Of a DNA stretch of 64,000 nt, positions 52,823 through 61,546 are shown piece after piece (positions within the stretch are counted from its first letter, which is position 1; each line of letters starts with the position of its first letter). The position numbers and the translations under genes were made by a program. The DNA comes from Chloroflexota bacterium (GTDB taxonomy: Bacteria > Chloroflexota > Anaerolineae > Aggregatilineales > J027): the NCBI GenBank assembly GCA_013112715.1, contig JABFGB010000015.1, positions 62,001 through 126,000 on the forward strand, written 5' to 3'. The notes under the pieces were generated by a model. The model did not search any database and had not been told where the DNA came from. It saw only the letters and a program-made list of their open reading frames with translations.

Positions 52823-52946
52823 CGAAACCTCCTACCCCATAAGACAAAACATTTTTTGTGATAACTTAATAATTTGAATGGCTAGAAGTATACCCGCATC
52901 TGCATTAATCCAATAGCTCATTGCCTTGATGCCCTATTTTCGGGAA

Positions 52947-52980
52947 CCCACCCCATCTGTGCCGAAAGTCATGGGGTGGG
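52947..52980 (-). terminator. Stem-loop downstream of the aldo/keto reductase gene
   Basis: CCCACCCCAT (52947-52956) and ATGGGGTGGG (52971-52980) form a perfect 10-bp stem 49 bases after the gene's stop. The T-run on the - strand is weak (TTCCC). Confidence 0.55.
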
Positions 52981-53028
52981 AAATCGGGGATTGTGGCACA
53001 AGTTGGAAGCAGATCAACTCCCACGCGA

Positions 53029-53946
53029 TCAGGGCAGTATGTTACCCGCCGCCAGATAGATGCTGTACCATTCCTCGCGGGTGAGCGTAATATCAGATGC
53101 CTTGCATATATCCTTTAAACGCTCCGGATTGGTCGTGCCAACAATGGGCTGCATTCGAGCGGGGTGGCGCAGAATCCATGCAATGGCAATCGCGGTATTG
53201 GCAACGCCCTTAGCAGCTGCCATCTCATTAATGACCCGGTTGAGTTCTGGGAATTTTTCATTGTCCAAGAAAACCCCCTCAAAGAAGCCGTATTGGAATG
53301 GAGACCACGCCTGAATGGTGATTTCTTTCAAGCGGCAGTAGTCCAAAATGCTGCCATCGCGGTTGATTGAGGCCTCATTTTCCATATTCACATTGATCCC
53401 GGCGTTAATCATGCCTGCGTTGGTGATGCTAAATTGGAGTTGGTTAAAGACAAGTTTCTGCGTAACAAATTTGGTCAATAGCTCAATCTGCATCGGATTT
53501 TGATTGCTGACCCCGAAATATTTGACCTTGCCACTATCATGCAACATGTTGAATGCTTCGGCAACCTCTTCTGGCTCCACCAAAGCGTCGGGTCGGTGCA
53601 GGAGCAGGACATCGAGATACTCGGTTCGCAGACGTTGTAGACTCCCATTGACCGCTTCTAAAATATGGTCTTTGGAAAAATCAAAAGACCCTCGGCGGAT
53701 GCCACATTTGCTTTGGAGCATCATTTTTTCGCGCAGGCTGGGGGTCATGTCTATCGCTTCGGCAAACTTAGCTTCCGATTGCCCGCCGCCATACACATCG
53801 GCATGATCAAAGAAGGTCACGCCCTCATCGAGCGCGGTATGAATTAAATGCGCAATTTCCGCGCTGGTCATCGCGGAGATGCGCATACAACCCAGCGATA
53901 TTTCGGACACGTCAAGCTCAGTGTTGGCAACATGAATGCTTTTCAT
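53029..53946 (-). CDS. Aldo/keto reductase (YdhF-like)
   Basis: A 305-residue NADPH-dependent oxidoreductase. The catalytic tetrad is visible as Asp in FFDHADVYG, Tyr in the same motif, Lys in MLQSKCGIR and His in VLLLHRPDAL. Cofactor-binding residues lie near the C-terminus (IVGTTNPERL). It belongs to the branch typified by E. coli YdhF, whose physiological substrate is unknown. Monocistronic, followed by a hairpin. Confidence 0.92.
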   Translation of the reverse strand: MKSIHVANTELDVSEISLGCMRISAMTSAEIAHLIHTALDEGVTFFDHADVYGGGQSEAKFAEAIDMTPSLREKMMLQSKCGIRRGSFDFSKDHILEAVNGSLQRLRTEYLDVLLLHRPDALVEPEEVAEAFNMLHDSGKVKYFGVSNQNPMQIELLTKFVTQKLVFNQLQFSITNAGMINAGINVNMENEASINRDGSILDYCRLKEITIQAWSPFQYGFFEGVFLDNEKFPELNRVINEMAAAKGVANTAIAIAWILRHPARMQPIVGTTNPERLKDICKASDITLTREEWYSIYLAAGNILP

Positions 53947-54131
53947 CTCAACTGCTCTCCTATTGAACCTATGCCTCGTCTAGACTTTATGCCCCAGCAA
54001 TGGGCAGAGTCTAACGCGGAGGGCGTGCTGAATCCAGCTAAAAATGTGGGATCAACCTATATGAAATTCGGCAACGTCCTCAAAATAGACTACAATTTGC
54101 CCCTAGATAAAATTGAGCAAGGGGGATGCGG

Positions 54132-54611
54132 ATGAAACTCTATTTTTTCCGACATGGTGAAGCCGAGCCGCATGAACTACGGGAGGATTTTGAGCGCCAA
54201 CTCACCGCCGAGGGTCGCGCCGAAACCGCCAATGCTGCCCTTGTTCTCGCCGCCCTCAAAATCAACCCCACCCGCCTCTATAGCAGTCCGCGCATTCGTG
54301 CCCGCCAGACCGCCGAAATCCTTGCCGAAAAAATCGGGAAATCCGTTGAAATCAGCGAGCGCTGCGATCTCCATTTTAATGTCCATGCCGTCCACGATTT
54401 ATTAGAGGGATTAAATGCCCATGATGATGTAATGTTTGTGGGCCACGAACCAAGCCTGAGCATGACATTGGCCTCATTGACGGGGGCCGCGTTGGAAATG
54501 AAAAAAGGCGGCTGTGCGCGGGTAGATTTGTACCCCGGTACACCCTTGCGCGGCACCTTGATCTGGCTGCTGACACCGAAGATTTTTAACGTGTTGGCAG
54601 ACAAGGAATAG
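54132..54611 (+). CDS. SixA-type phosphohistidine phosphatase
   Basis: A 159-residue protein with the RHG motif (LYFFRHGEAEP) at the start, the conserved YSSPRIRARQTAEIL and the second His in VGHEPSLSMTL. The start ATG at 54132 has AAGGGGG six bases upstream, better placed than the ATG two codons earlier. SixA proteins remove phosphate from His residues of phosphotransfer domains. A MITE copy follows 22 bases downstream. Confidence 0.9.
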   Translation: MKLYFFRHGEAEPHELREDFERQLTAEGRAETANAALVLAALKINPTRLYSSPRIRARQTAEILAEKIGKSVEISERCDLHFNVHAVHDLLEGLNAHDDVMFVGHEPSLSMTLASLTGAALEMKKGGCARVDLYPGTPLRGTLIWLLTPKIFNVLADKE

Positions 54612-54632
54612 TAAGGAGAAAATTCCCACCCC

Positions 54633-54795
54633 TAGAGGCTTGTCCGGCATTGGTGAAAATCGCATCAACAAGCGGGACTGGGTTGGCGGCAATAGCGGTT
54701 TCGTAGGGACGCAACAGGTTGCGTCCGTACTCAAAACCCCATATCCATGCGATATTCGGGGCATCGTTCTAAATCGAATACCGGACAAGCCTCTA
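54633..54795. mobile_element. MITE-like inverted-repeat element, copy 2 (complete)
   Basis: TAGAGGCTTGTCCGG (54633-54647) is matched perfectly by CCGGACAAGCCTCTA (54781-54795). The outer TA on both sides could be a target duplication, as left by IS630/Tc1-mariner and some IS5 transposases. The centre has GGGACGCAACAGGTTGCGTCC. Copy 1 is at 452-609. It encodes no protein. Confidence 0.78.
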
Positions 54796-54837
54796 GCCCC
54801 TTCCCACTGACTGGAGAGGGAACAAGATTATCCACCT

Positions 54838-56202
54838 ATGCGCCTCCTACTTCGCTCTTTCATTGCTGCCTTCGTGCTTCTGCTTGTGCTGACCTCCGGT
54901 TGGCTCTATTTCTATCGTGCCCAAGCTAATGCCCCCTATGTCATGATGCTCGATCAGGGCCACATGAACGACAACGACTGGCGGCTGTATTGGTTTGTGC
55001 CGGAACTGAATTATCAACGCCCTTTCACCGACCCGCGTTATGATTTGCTGGTCATCGGGTGGTGGCAGGATTGGCTGTATTACACGGGCAATTCAGGCTG
55101 GTTTGAGGACACCACCGCCAACCAACTACGTAATGTGTATCGCGTGCGGGCTGGTCAAACGACACCGGAACTCGTGACGCGCTCAATCATCCGGCGTGGT
55201 CTAATCTGGCTGCCAGAACAAAATCGCATGGTCTACCCCGCCCCCACTGCCGATAACCGTACCGATTTGTTTCTGCTCACCCTCGCAGACGGCAAGATCA
55301 CCAATTTGACCGCCCGTTTGCCAAAGGGCATTAATATGCGGCGCATCCCTTTGATGTCTACATCGGACGGTCGCTGGGTGCTGCCCTATACCGCCGATGT
55401 CGAGACCCCCCACCTGCTGGCCGTCAGTACGGATGGGCGGCAGTTGATCGAGGTCGGCAGATTAGACACAACATCAAAAGTGAATACGCCCACCGCCGTC
55501 GAGTCGGTTTTCAAAGCCCAAAACGGCCTCTTTCAGATTGGGCCGAACGGTGACGTGCGACTGTTATCCAATAACACCGAAGATCAGCCAATTGTCGCAT
55601 GGCTGCCACAGCAAGGGGTTATGATAGCCCAATCCGTTTTCGGGCAGGACGTCAGGGCCTATTCGCTGAAGGATGGTGGTGTGGTGTGGCGAGTTCCCGG
55701 CCTCTATTTGACCCACCCGCCCGATGGTGAGGTTGTTTATATTACCCAACCCGACGGCGACAACGTGCAAATCGCGGTACAGACGGGCGAGATGGAAACC
55801 ATTGAACAGTATATCTCGTTGGTGTGGGGTTGGACACCGGACGGCGAATGGCTGGTCTATCAAGATGGCAATGCCGACATGCGCCGTCTGCACCGCGACA
55901 CGGGCCAATCAGCTTTGCTTCGCTCACTGGACAATGATTATCTCTACAACATCGGCCCATCACCCGATGGCAGGTGGTGGCTGTTTTTGGAATCTACCTC
56001 GACCCAAACGACCCTCAATCGCATCCGCATGGATGGCAGCGATGAGGAACAATTGTTGATCTTGGAAAGCCGCCGTCCGCAGCCCACCACCATCTTTGCG
56101 GGTTGGACACCCCCCTTTGAAAAAGAGTGGCGGCCCATGTTTTTGGGCATGGTCGCGGCGGGGTGCCTAGCAACCATCCGGGGTGTCTGGCGTCGCCCAT
56201 AA
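54838..56202 (+). CDS. Membrane-anchored TolB-like propeller protein
   Basis: A 454-residue protein with an N-terminal membrane helix (RSFIAAFVLLLVLTSGWLYFY), a TolB/DPP-type beta-propeller exposed outside (LVYQDGNADMRRLHRDTGQ, NIGPSPDGRWWLFLES) and a second helix at the C-terminus (MFLGMVAAGCLATIRG). No catalytic motif is visible. The function is unknown; it may sense or hold a polymer. Confidence 0.7.
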   Translation: MRLLLRSFIAAFVLLLVLTSGWLYFYRAQANAPYVMMLDQGHMNDNDWRLYWFVPELNYQRPFTDPRYDLLVIGWWQDWLYYTGNSGWFEDTTANQLRNVYRVRAGQTTPELVTRSIIRRGLIWLPEQNRMVYPAPTADNRTDLFLLTLADGKITNLTARLPKGINMRRIPLMSTSDGRWVLPYTADVETPHLLAVSTDGRQLIEVGRLDTTSKVNTPTAVESVFKAQNGLFQIGPNGDVRLLSNNTEDQPIVAWLPQQGVMIAQSVFGQDVRAYSLKDGGVVWRVPGLYLTHPPDGEVVYITQPDGDNVQIAVQTGEMETIEQYISLVWGWTPDGEWLVYQDGNADMRRLHRDTGQSALLRSLDNDYLYNIGPSPDGRWWLFLESTSTQTTLNRIRMDGSDEEQLLILESRRPQPTTIFAGWTPPFEKEWRPMFLGMVAAGCLATIRGVWRRP

Positions 56203-56279
56203 TCACCATTTTTTCAGCCTCTCCTCATCTACATTCGATACAATGCGCGGAACGACGTATAAAAATGAGGAGAGTTGTA

Positions 56280-57026
56280 ATGAAACATCGAAGCCTTGTT
56301 CTCGCATTTGTAGTCGTAATTGCTATATTGCCGATGAGTGTCCACGCCCAAGACCCGACGCCCCTACCCATTACCAGTAGCGAAGTTGAAATCGTCAGCG
56401 GTGAGCAAGCCTATGTATCGTATCTCGCCACCCCCAACGAAGGCGGCCCCCACCCCGCCATCGTGCTTATCCATTCGTTTCGCGGATTGGAAGAAGGCTA
56501 CCGCACCATGACCGATCAGTTTGCTGCCGAGGGGTTTGTCGTGCTGGCCGTCGGTTGGCAAACCTTTGAACAGAACCCCAGTGATGCCACAATGGATCAA
56601 CTCCTGCGCGACAGTGTGGCGTTTTTGACAGCCCGTGACGATGTGGATGCTGCCCGTATCGGCCTGACGGGATTTTGTGCGGGAGGACGCTACACCATGC
56701 GCTATCTGCCCTTGTTAAGCGATTTGTTCGCGGCAGGGGTGGCGTGGTATGGTTTTCCCAATGATGGCGACCCCTCCGGGACAGATTTGGCGGGCGATTT
56801 GGTTGACCCGCTGCTAATTATTCATGGCACGGCGGACGACCCCAGCCCGATTGGGGATATTTATGAATATGCCGCCGCATTGGACGACGCCGGCTCGTAT
56901 TTTGAGTTGAAGGTCTATTACGGCGAACCACATGGCTTTATGTTGCAAGGCGGTCAACTGCGGACAGACGAAGTTGCACAGGATGCCTATCAGCAGATGG
57001 TCAGTTTCTTCCAACGCAAGCTCTAA
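56280..57026 (+). CDS. Secreted dienelactone-hydrolase-family protein
   Basis: A 248-residue alpha/beta hydrolase. The ATG at 56280 has GAGGAG seven bases upstream and opens a signal peptide (SLVLAFVVVIAILPMSVHAQ). The nucleophile is the Cys of GFCAGGRYTMR, with Asp in HGTADDPSP and His in EPHGFML completing the Cys-Asp-His triad of the DLH family. An earlier ATG at 56127 overlaps the upstream gene and would give an unlikely N-terminus. Confidence 0.88.
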   Translation: MKHRSLVLAFVVVIAILPMSVHAQDPTPLPITSSEVEIVSGEQAYVSYLATPNEGGPHPAIVLIHSFRGLEEGYRTMTDQFAAEGFVVLAVGWQTFEQNPSDATMDQLLRDSVAFLTARDDVDAARIGLTGFCAGGRYTMRYLPLLSDLFAAGVAWYGFPNDGDPSGTDLAGDLVDPLLIIHGTADDPSPIGDIYEYAAALDDAGSYFELKVYYGEPHGFMLQGGQLRTDEVAQDAYQQMVSFFQRKL

Positions 57027-57135
57027 CCAACGAACGCTCGGCGGGGTCGTGCCGAAATTTGGCATCCCCGCATTTTCCGCTAATATTGAGGGTGTCTATC
57101 GGGTGACAGATTACAAAAATTCGAGTGCGGCCCTC

Positions 57136-60100
57136 ATGTCTGATCTATTGAATTATCTTGCAACCTATGTTCCATGGCTAATGGCGCGGCGCTTTGCCAA
57201 CGACCCTACGCCACCAGCCGCCCCCCAAGCCGACGATTTCCGTGCTGCTGTCTTGTTTGTGGATATTTCCGGCTTCACTCGTCTCGCTCAAAAATTGGCC
57301 GAGGAAGGCACGGGCGGGGCGGAAAAATTGACACGCATCCTGAATGACTATTTTGGTCAGTTGATTAACATCATCACCCTTCACGGCGGGGACGTGGTCA
57401 AATTTGCCGGGGACGGCCTCCAAGCCGTCTGGGCAACCATCGCAACAGGCGAAGATTTGGAGACGGTAACATTACGTGCCGCGCATTGTGGGCTGACGGT
57501 GCAAAAACAACTGCAAAACTATCAACCCACCGATGGAACACGGCTCTCGCTACGTATTGGGATTGGCGCTGGGGATGTCATCGCGGGTAATGTCGGCGGG
57601 GTGCTGAAACGCTGGGAATTTTTGCTGGCGGGTCAGCCGATTGGACAGATGAATGAAGCCAGCGAACTTGCCCTGCCCGGTCAGGTGGTGCTGTCGAACG
57701 AGGCATGGTGGCTGATTGAGGAGCAATGTCGCGGTGAGGCGGCTGGCCCGTCCGGCTATATTTTGCAGGAAATCCCCAAGCCCCTGCCCCCACGTGCGCT
57801 GCCCTCCGCAAAATTGGCCCCCGGTTCGGAAGATGCTCTCAGGTCGTTTGTGCCCGCTGCCATTACCCAACGTTTGCAGGCCGGGCAAGTGAATTTTCTG
57901 GCAGAAAATCGGCGCGTCAGTGTGTTGTTTTTGCAGGTCAATGGTCTGGACGACAGCCAGCAGCGCGATGTTGCCAATTTGCAGGCCGTGATGCAATCGC
58001 TGCAAAACACGCTCTATCGCTTTGAAGGCAGCGTGCGCCAATTCATCGTAGACGACAAAGGCATGGTGTTTATCGCCTCGTTTGGCCTGCCGCCGATTAC
58101 ACATGAGGATGACCCGGCCCGTGCTGTGCAAGCCGCCATCGCCCTCCAAGAAACCCTGCAACTGCGTAATCTCAACAGCGCCGTCGGTGTGGCGACGGGT
58201 TCCATCTTCTGCGGGCCTGTTGGTAATGATGTGCGGCGCGAATACATGATGGTTGGCGATATTGTCTATCTTTCCGCCCGGTTGATGAGCGCGGCCAATG
58301 GCGGGGTATTGGTGGATGAAGCCACCTATCAAAATGCCCGCCAGCGCTTTTCCTTTGAGCAGTTACCCGCCCTGCGTGTCAAAAATCGCCCCCTGCCCGT
58401 CCAAGTATTTGCCCCAAAAAGCACCGACCCACTTGACCCTAATCAGCGTCCACTCGTAGGGCGGGCCAAAGAACAGGCGATTATCCACGAACGCCTTGAA
58501 GCACTGCAAAAGGGCCAAAGCGGAGTGATTTTGATTGAGGGCACGGCGGGCATCGGCAAAACGCGCTTGGTGCTTGACCTTATCCGCCAAGCCAAATCGC
58601 TCGATATTGAAGTGCTCAGTGGCGACGGCGACGCGGTGGATCGTGCGACCCCCTATCACGGCTGGCGTGGCGTGTTCGCCCAGATGTTTAAGATGGAGAG
58701 CTTCACCCAAACACGCAGTCAGGGCATGAAAATTATGGCCCGCCTTGCCCGTGACGCCGACCTTCTGGCAATGGCCCCCTTGCTGAGTGCCGTTTTGCCA
58801 ATGGACTTGCCAGAAAACGACGCCACGCTGCAACTATCAGGGCAGTCACGGGCCGACAACACCCGCGATTTTCTGGTGCGGCTGCTGAAATTTGCCGCCG
58901 AAGAAACTCCAAAGGTCATTGTGCTGGAAAACGGCCACTGGCTCGATTCAGCATCATGGGCATTGGCGGCGGCGGTGCATGAACAGGTCAGTCCGGTGCT
59001 GCTGGTTATCGCCATGCGCCCCCTGACCGAACTGCCTGTCGAAGTACGTCAGCTAATTGAGGGTGAAAATACACGCTATCTCAATCTGGGTGGGTTGTCG
59101 GCGCTGGATACCACAACGCTGATTAATCAACGGCTGTCGGTCAGCCAAGTGCCAGAAGCCGTCGCCCAATTGATTCAGGAAAAATCCGATGGCAACCCAT
59201 TTTTTGCCGAGCAGTTGGCCTATACCCTGCGCGACTCCGGGTTGTTGGATACCGCCGGAGGGCACGCCGTTCTCAAAGGTGGGGTCGAGGATTTACGGCG
59301 TTTGGATGTGCCGGACACGGTGCAAGGTGTTATCACCAGCCGTATTGACCGCCTGCCGCCCGCCCAACAATTAACCTTGAAGGTCGCCAGTGTCATTGGC
59401 ACAACCTTCCCCGTCCGTGCGGTGTTTGATGTCTATCCGATTGCCTCCGATCGCGGCAAACTAAGTGACCATCTGGCGGAGTTGGTGCGGTTGGAACTGA
59501 TTGAGCAAGTTACGCCGGAGCCAGATATATCCTACTCCTTTAAACATACCACCACCCAAGATGTCGCCTATAATTTGATGCTGCAAACCCAGCGCCGTGA
59601 TCTACATGAGGCGGTGGCGCGGTGGTATGAGCGCAATTTTGTGTACGATCTATCGCCGTTTTATGGCATGTTGTCACATCATTGGGAGGCGGCGGGGGAC
59701 ATTGACCGGGCGGTAGATTATCTCAGTCGGGCGGGTGAACAAGCCCTGCGCGGCGGGGCCAATAGTGAAGCCGCTAATTTTTTCATCAAAGCCATCGAGC
59801 TTGATGGCAAAGCCGCCATCCAATCGAATGCCCTACGCCGGGCACGCTGGGAACGTCAAGCAGGCGAGGCGCTATGGGAACTGGGTCAATTGCGTGAAAG
59901 CAGCCTGCACACAGATCGTGCATTGGATTTGTTGGGCCGTCCGCGCCCCACATCCGCTACCGGATTACGCTTGGGCATCCTCCGCCAGATCAGCATCCAA
60001 ACCCTCCACCGCCTATTCCCCAAGCGCTATATGGGGCGGGCCGAGGACGATATTCAAGTGCAAGAAGCGGCCCGTGCCTATCGCCAAGAACAGGAAGTGG

Positions 60101-61212
60101 CGTACTTTGGGCAGGAAATCTTACGCGCCTTCTACGCCGGATTTTATGCGCTGAATCTGGCCGAACAGCTTGGCCCGCGTTACGTTGAGCTTCCTTGGGT
60201 CTATGCCAACGCGACCTTTGGCATGGGCATTGTCCGCCTGCACGGTCAAGCGCGTTATTATCGTACCCGCGCCCTCGAAACGGCGGAACGGGTCAATTCA
60301 CCCACCGTCAAATCCATTGTGGCCCTGCGCACTGGGATTTATGGCAATGGCATCGGGCAATGGGATGAAGCGCAAGAGGCCTTCCAACGCTGTATCCAAT
60401 TGGCCGACAACATGGGTGATTTCCGCTATTGGGGTGACGGCATCAACGCACTTGGCATGAACGCCTATCTACAGGGTCAATATCAACGCAGCTATGAGAG
60501 TTATGCCCAACTGGGCAAGGCGGTTGAAAATACCGATAACATTGAACATCAGGCATGGGCGCTGAATGGGCAAGCTATGAATTTGTTGCGACAGGGCCAA
60601 ACCGATGAGGCGATCACTCTATTGCAAGCGGCCCACAAAATCTTGATGCACGACGCGGATCGTGCCGCGCTGATTTTGAATCATGGGTTGTTGGCAATCG
60701 CCGCCCTGCGCCATGAAGATTTAACAATGGCCCGTCAGGAAGCCGATGTCACCGCTATGCTGCTCACACAATCCCTGCCCTTTTTGTATGCCCTGCTGGA
60801 CAGTTATGCCGCCGTCGCTGAGGTCTATTTGGCGGGATGGCAGCAGGCCGTCCAATCCACCACCCAATCGCACCGTGAGCGCCGCGCTCTGCAAAAACGT
60901 GCCCGTCGCGCCCTCCACGCCTTCCAACGCTATGCCCGCACCTTTCCGATTGGGCAGTCGCGCTATTTGTTATTGCGGGGTCGCTATCAATGGCAGGCGG
61001 GTAAACAGGAAAAAGCTGTGGCCTCATGGCAGCACAGCCTGAGTACCGCCGAATCGTTGAAAATGCCGTATGACACCGCCCTCGCCCATCTGGAACTGGG
61101 CCTCTATCTACCCAATGATGTTGAGCGGGTGGAGCATCTCGAGAAAGCCGCCGAACAGTTTCAGGCGTTGGGGGCGGACTATGAACTGCGACACGTATCT
61201 GCGATAAAATAG
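57136..61212 (+). CDS. Soluble-adenylyl-cyclase-like protein: two class III cyclase domains, AAA ATPase, TPR
   Basis: A 1358-residue cytoplasmic multidomain protein with the order of mammalian sAC (ADCY10). Cyclase domain 1 (about residues 35-210) keeps the metal Asp43 (FVDISGFT) and Asp93 (KFAGDG). Domain 2 (about 255-435) has FLQVNGLDD where the metal Asp should be, so it is a degenerate partner domain. An ATPase follows, with the P-loop GTAGIGKTR near 473, then winged-helix-like and TPR regions to the end (for example INALGMNAYLQGQYQRSYES, AMNLLRQGQTDEAITLL). The ATG at 57136 follows the hydrolase gene by 109 bases; longer frames overlap that gene. Guanylate rather than adenylate cyclase activity cannot be excluded. 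Confidence 0.87.
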   Translation: MSDLLNYLATYVPWLMARRFANDPTPPAAPQADDFRAAVLFVDISGFTRLAQKLAEEGTGGAEKLTRILNDYFGQLINIITLHGGDVVKFAGDGLQAVWATIATGEDLETVTLRAAHCGLTVQKQLQNYQPTDGTRLSLRIGIGAGDVIAGNVGGVLKRWEFLLAGQPIGQMNEASELALPGQVVLSNEAWWLIEEQCRGEAAGPSGYILQEIPKPLPPRALPSAKLAPGSEDALRSFVPAAITQRLQAGQVNFLAENRRVSVLFLQVNGLDDSQQRDVANLQAVMQSLQNTLYRFEGSVRQFIVDDKGMVFIASFGLPPITHEDDPARAVQAAIALQETLQLRNLNSAVGVATGSIFCGPVGNDVRREYMMVGDIVYLSARLMSAANGGVLVDEATYQNARQRFSFEQLPALRVKNRPLPVQVFAPKSTDPLDPNQRPLVGRAKEQAIIHERLEALQKGQSGVILIEGTAGIGKTRLVLDLIRQAKSLDIEVLSGDGDAVDRATPYHGWRGVFAQMFKMESFTQTRSQGMKIMARLARDADLLAMAPLLSAVLPMDLPENDATLQLSGQSRADNTRDFLVRLLKFAAEETPKVIVLENGHWLDSASWALAAAVHEQVSPVLLVIAMRPLTELPVEVRQLIEGENTRYLNLGGLSALDTTTLINQRLSVSQVPEAVAQLIQEKSDGNPFFAEQLAYTLRDSGLLDTAGGHAVLKGGVEDLRRLDVPDTVQGVITSRIDRLPPAQQLTLKVASVIGTTFPVRAVFDVYPIASDRGKLSDHLAELVRLELIEQVTPEPDISYSFKHTTTQDVAYNLMLQTQRRDLHEAVARWYERNFVYDLSPFYGMLSHHWEAAGDIDRAVDYLSRAGEQALRGGANSEAANFFIKAIELDGKAAIQSNALRRARWERQAGEALWELGQLRESSLHTDRALDLLGRPRPTSATGLRLGILRQISIQTLHRLFPKRYMGRAEDDIQVQEAARAYRQEQEVAYFGQEILRAFYAGFYALNLAEQLGPRYVELPWVYANATFGMGIVRLHGQARYYRTRALETAERVNSPTVKSIVALRTGIYGNGIGQWDEAQEAFQRCIQLADNMGDFRYWGDGINALGMNAYLQGQYQRSYESYAQLGKAVENTDNIEHQAWALNGQAMNLLRQGQTDEAITLLQAAHKILMHDADRAALILNHGLLAIAALRHEDLTMARQEADVTAMLLTQSLPFLYALLDSYAAVAEVYLAGWQQAVQSTTQSHRERRALQKRARRALHAFQRYARTFPIGQSRYLLLRGRYQWQAGKQEKAVASWQHSLSTAESLKMPYDTALAHLELGLYLPNDVERVEHLEKAAEQFQALGADYELRHVSAIK

Positions 61213-61240
61213 AGAGGGGAATTTCAAGGAGGATAAGCTT

Positions 61241-61474
61241 ATGCCCGTCTTAGAGAAACTCTACCGTTTGGTTGACCAATTGCCCCATGAGGATTTGGAA
61301 GAACTCAATCGCTATATTCAACAGCGTCGCACGATGGCGGTTTGGGCCGTCGCGCCAGAAGATATAAAAGCGATTGAGGATATCATGCGCCCCACCCACG
61401 AATTGACGGCGCAAATGTCCGAAGGAGAAATCAATTCGGTTTTGGATGAAGCCTTGAGCGAGGTTCGGCGTTGA
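61241..61474 (+). CDS. Small protein of unknown function downstream of the cyclase
   Basis: A 77-residue acidic, largely helical protein. AAGGAGG is eight bases upstream of the ATG and the gene starts 28 bases after the cyclase stop, so co-transcription is likely. The first half (LEKLYRLVDQLPHEDLEELN) has the amphipathic heptad look of small antitoxin or adaptor proteins. No family is assigned. Confidence 0.65.
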   Translation: MPVLEKLYRLVDQLPHEDLEELNRYIQQRRTMAVWAVAPEDIKAIEDIMRPTHELTAQMSEGEINSVLDEALSEVRR

Positions 61475-61546
61475 TTCCCCTCAAAACATCCTATTCTCCG
61501 AAGCTAAGTTGTAAACCCTGACAAGTTGAAAAACACTTATCTCCGT

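Noticed and set aside
56932-57135. Longer N-terminus of the cyclase protein
   Set aside because: It overlaps the dienelactone-hydrolase gene and is unlike any cyclase N-terminus.
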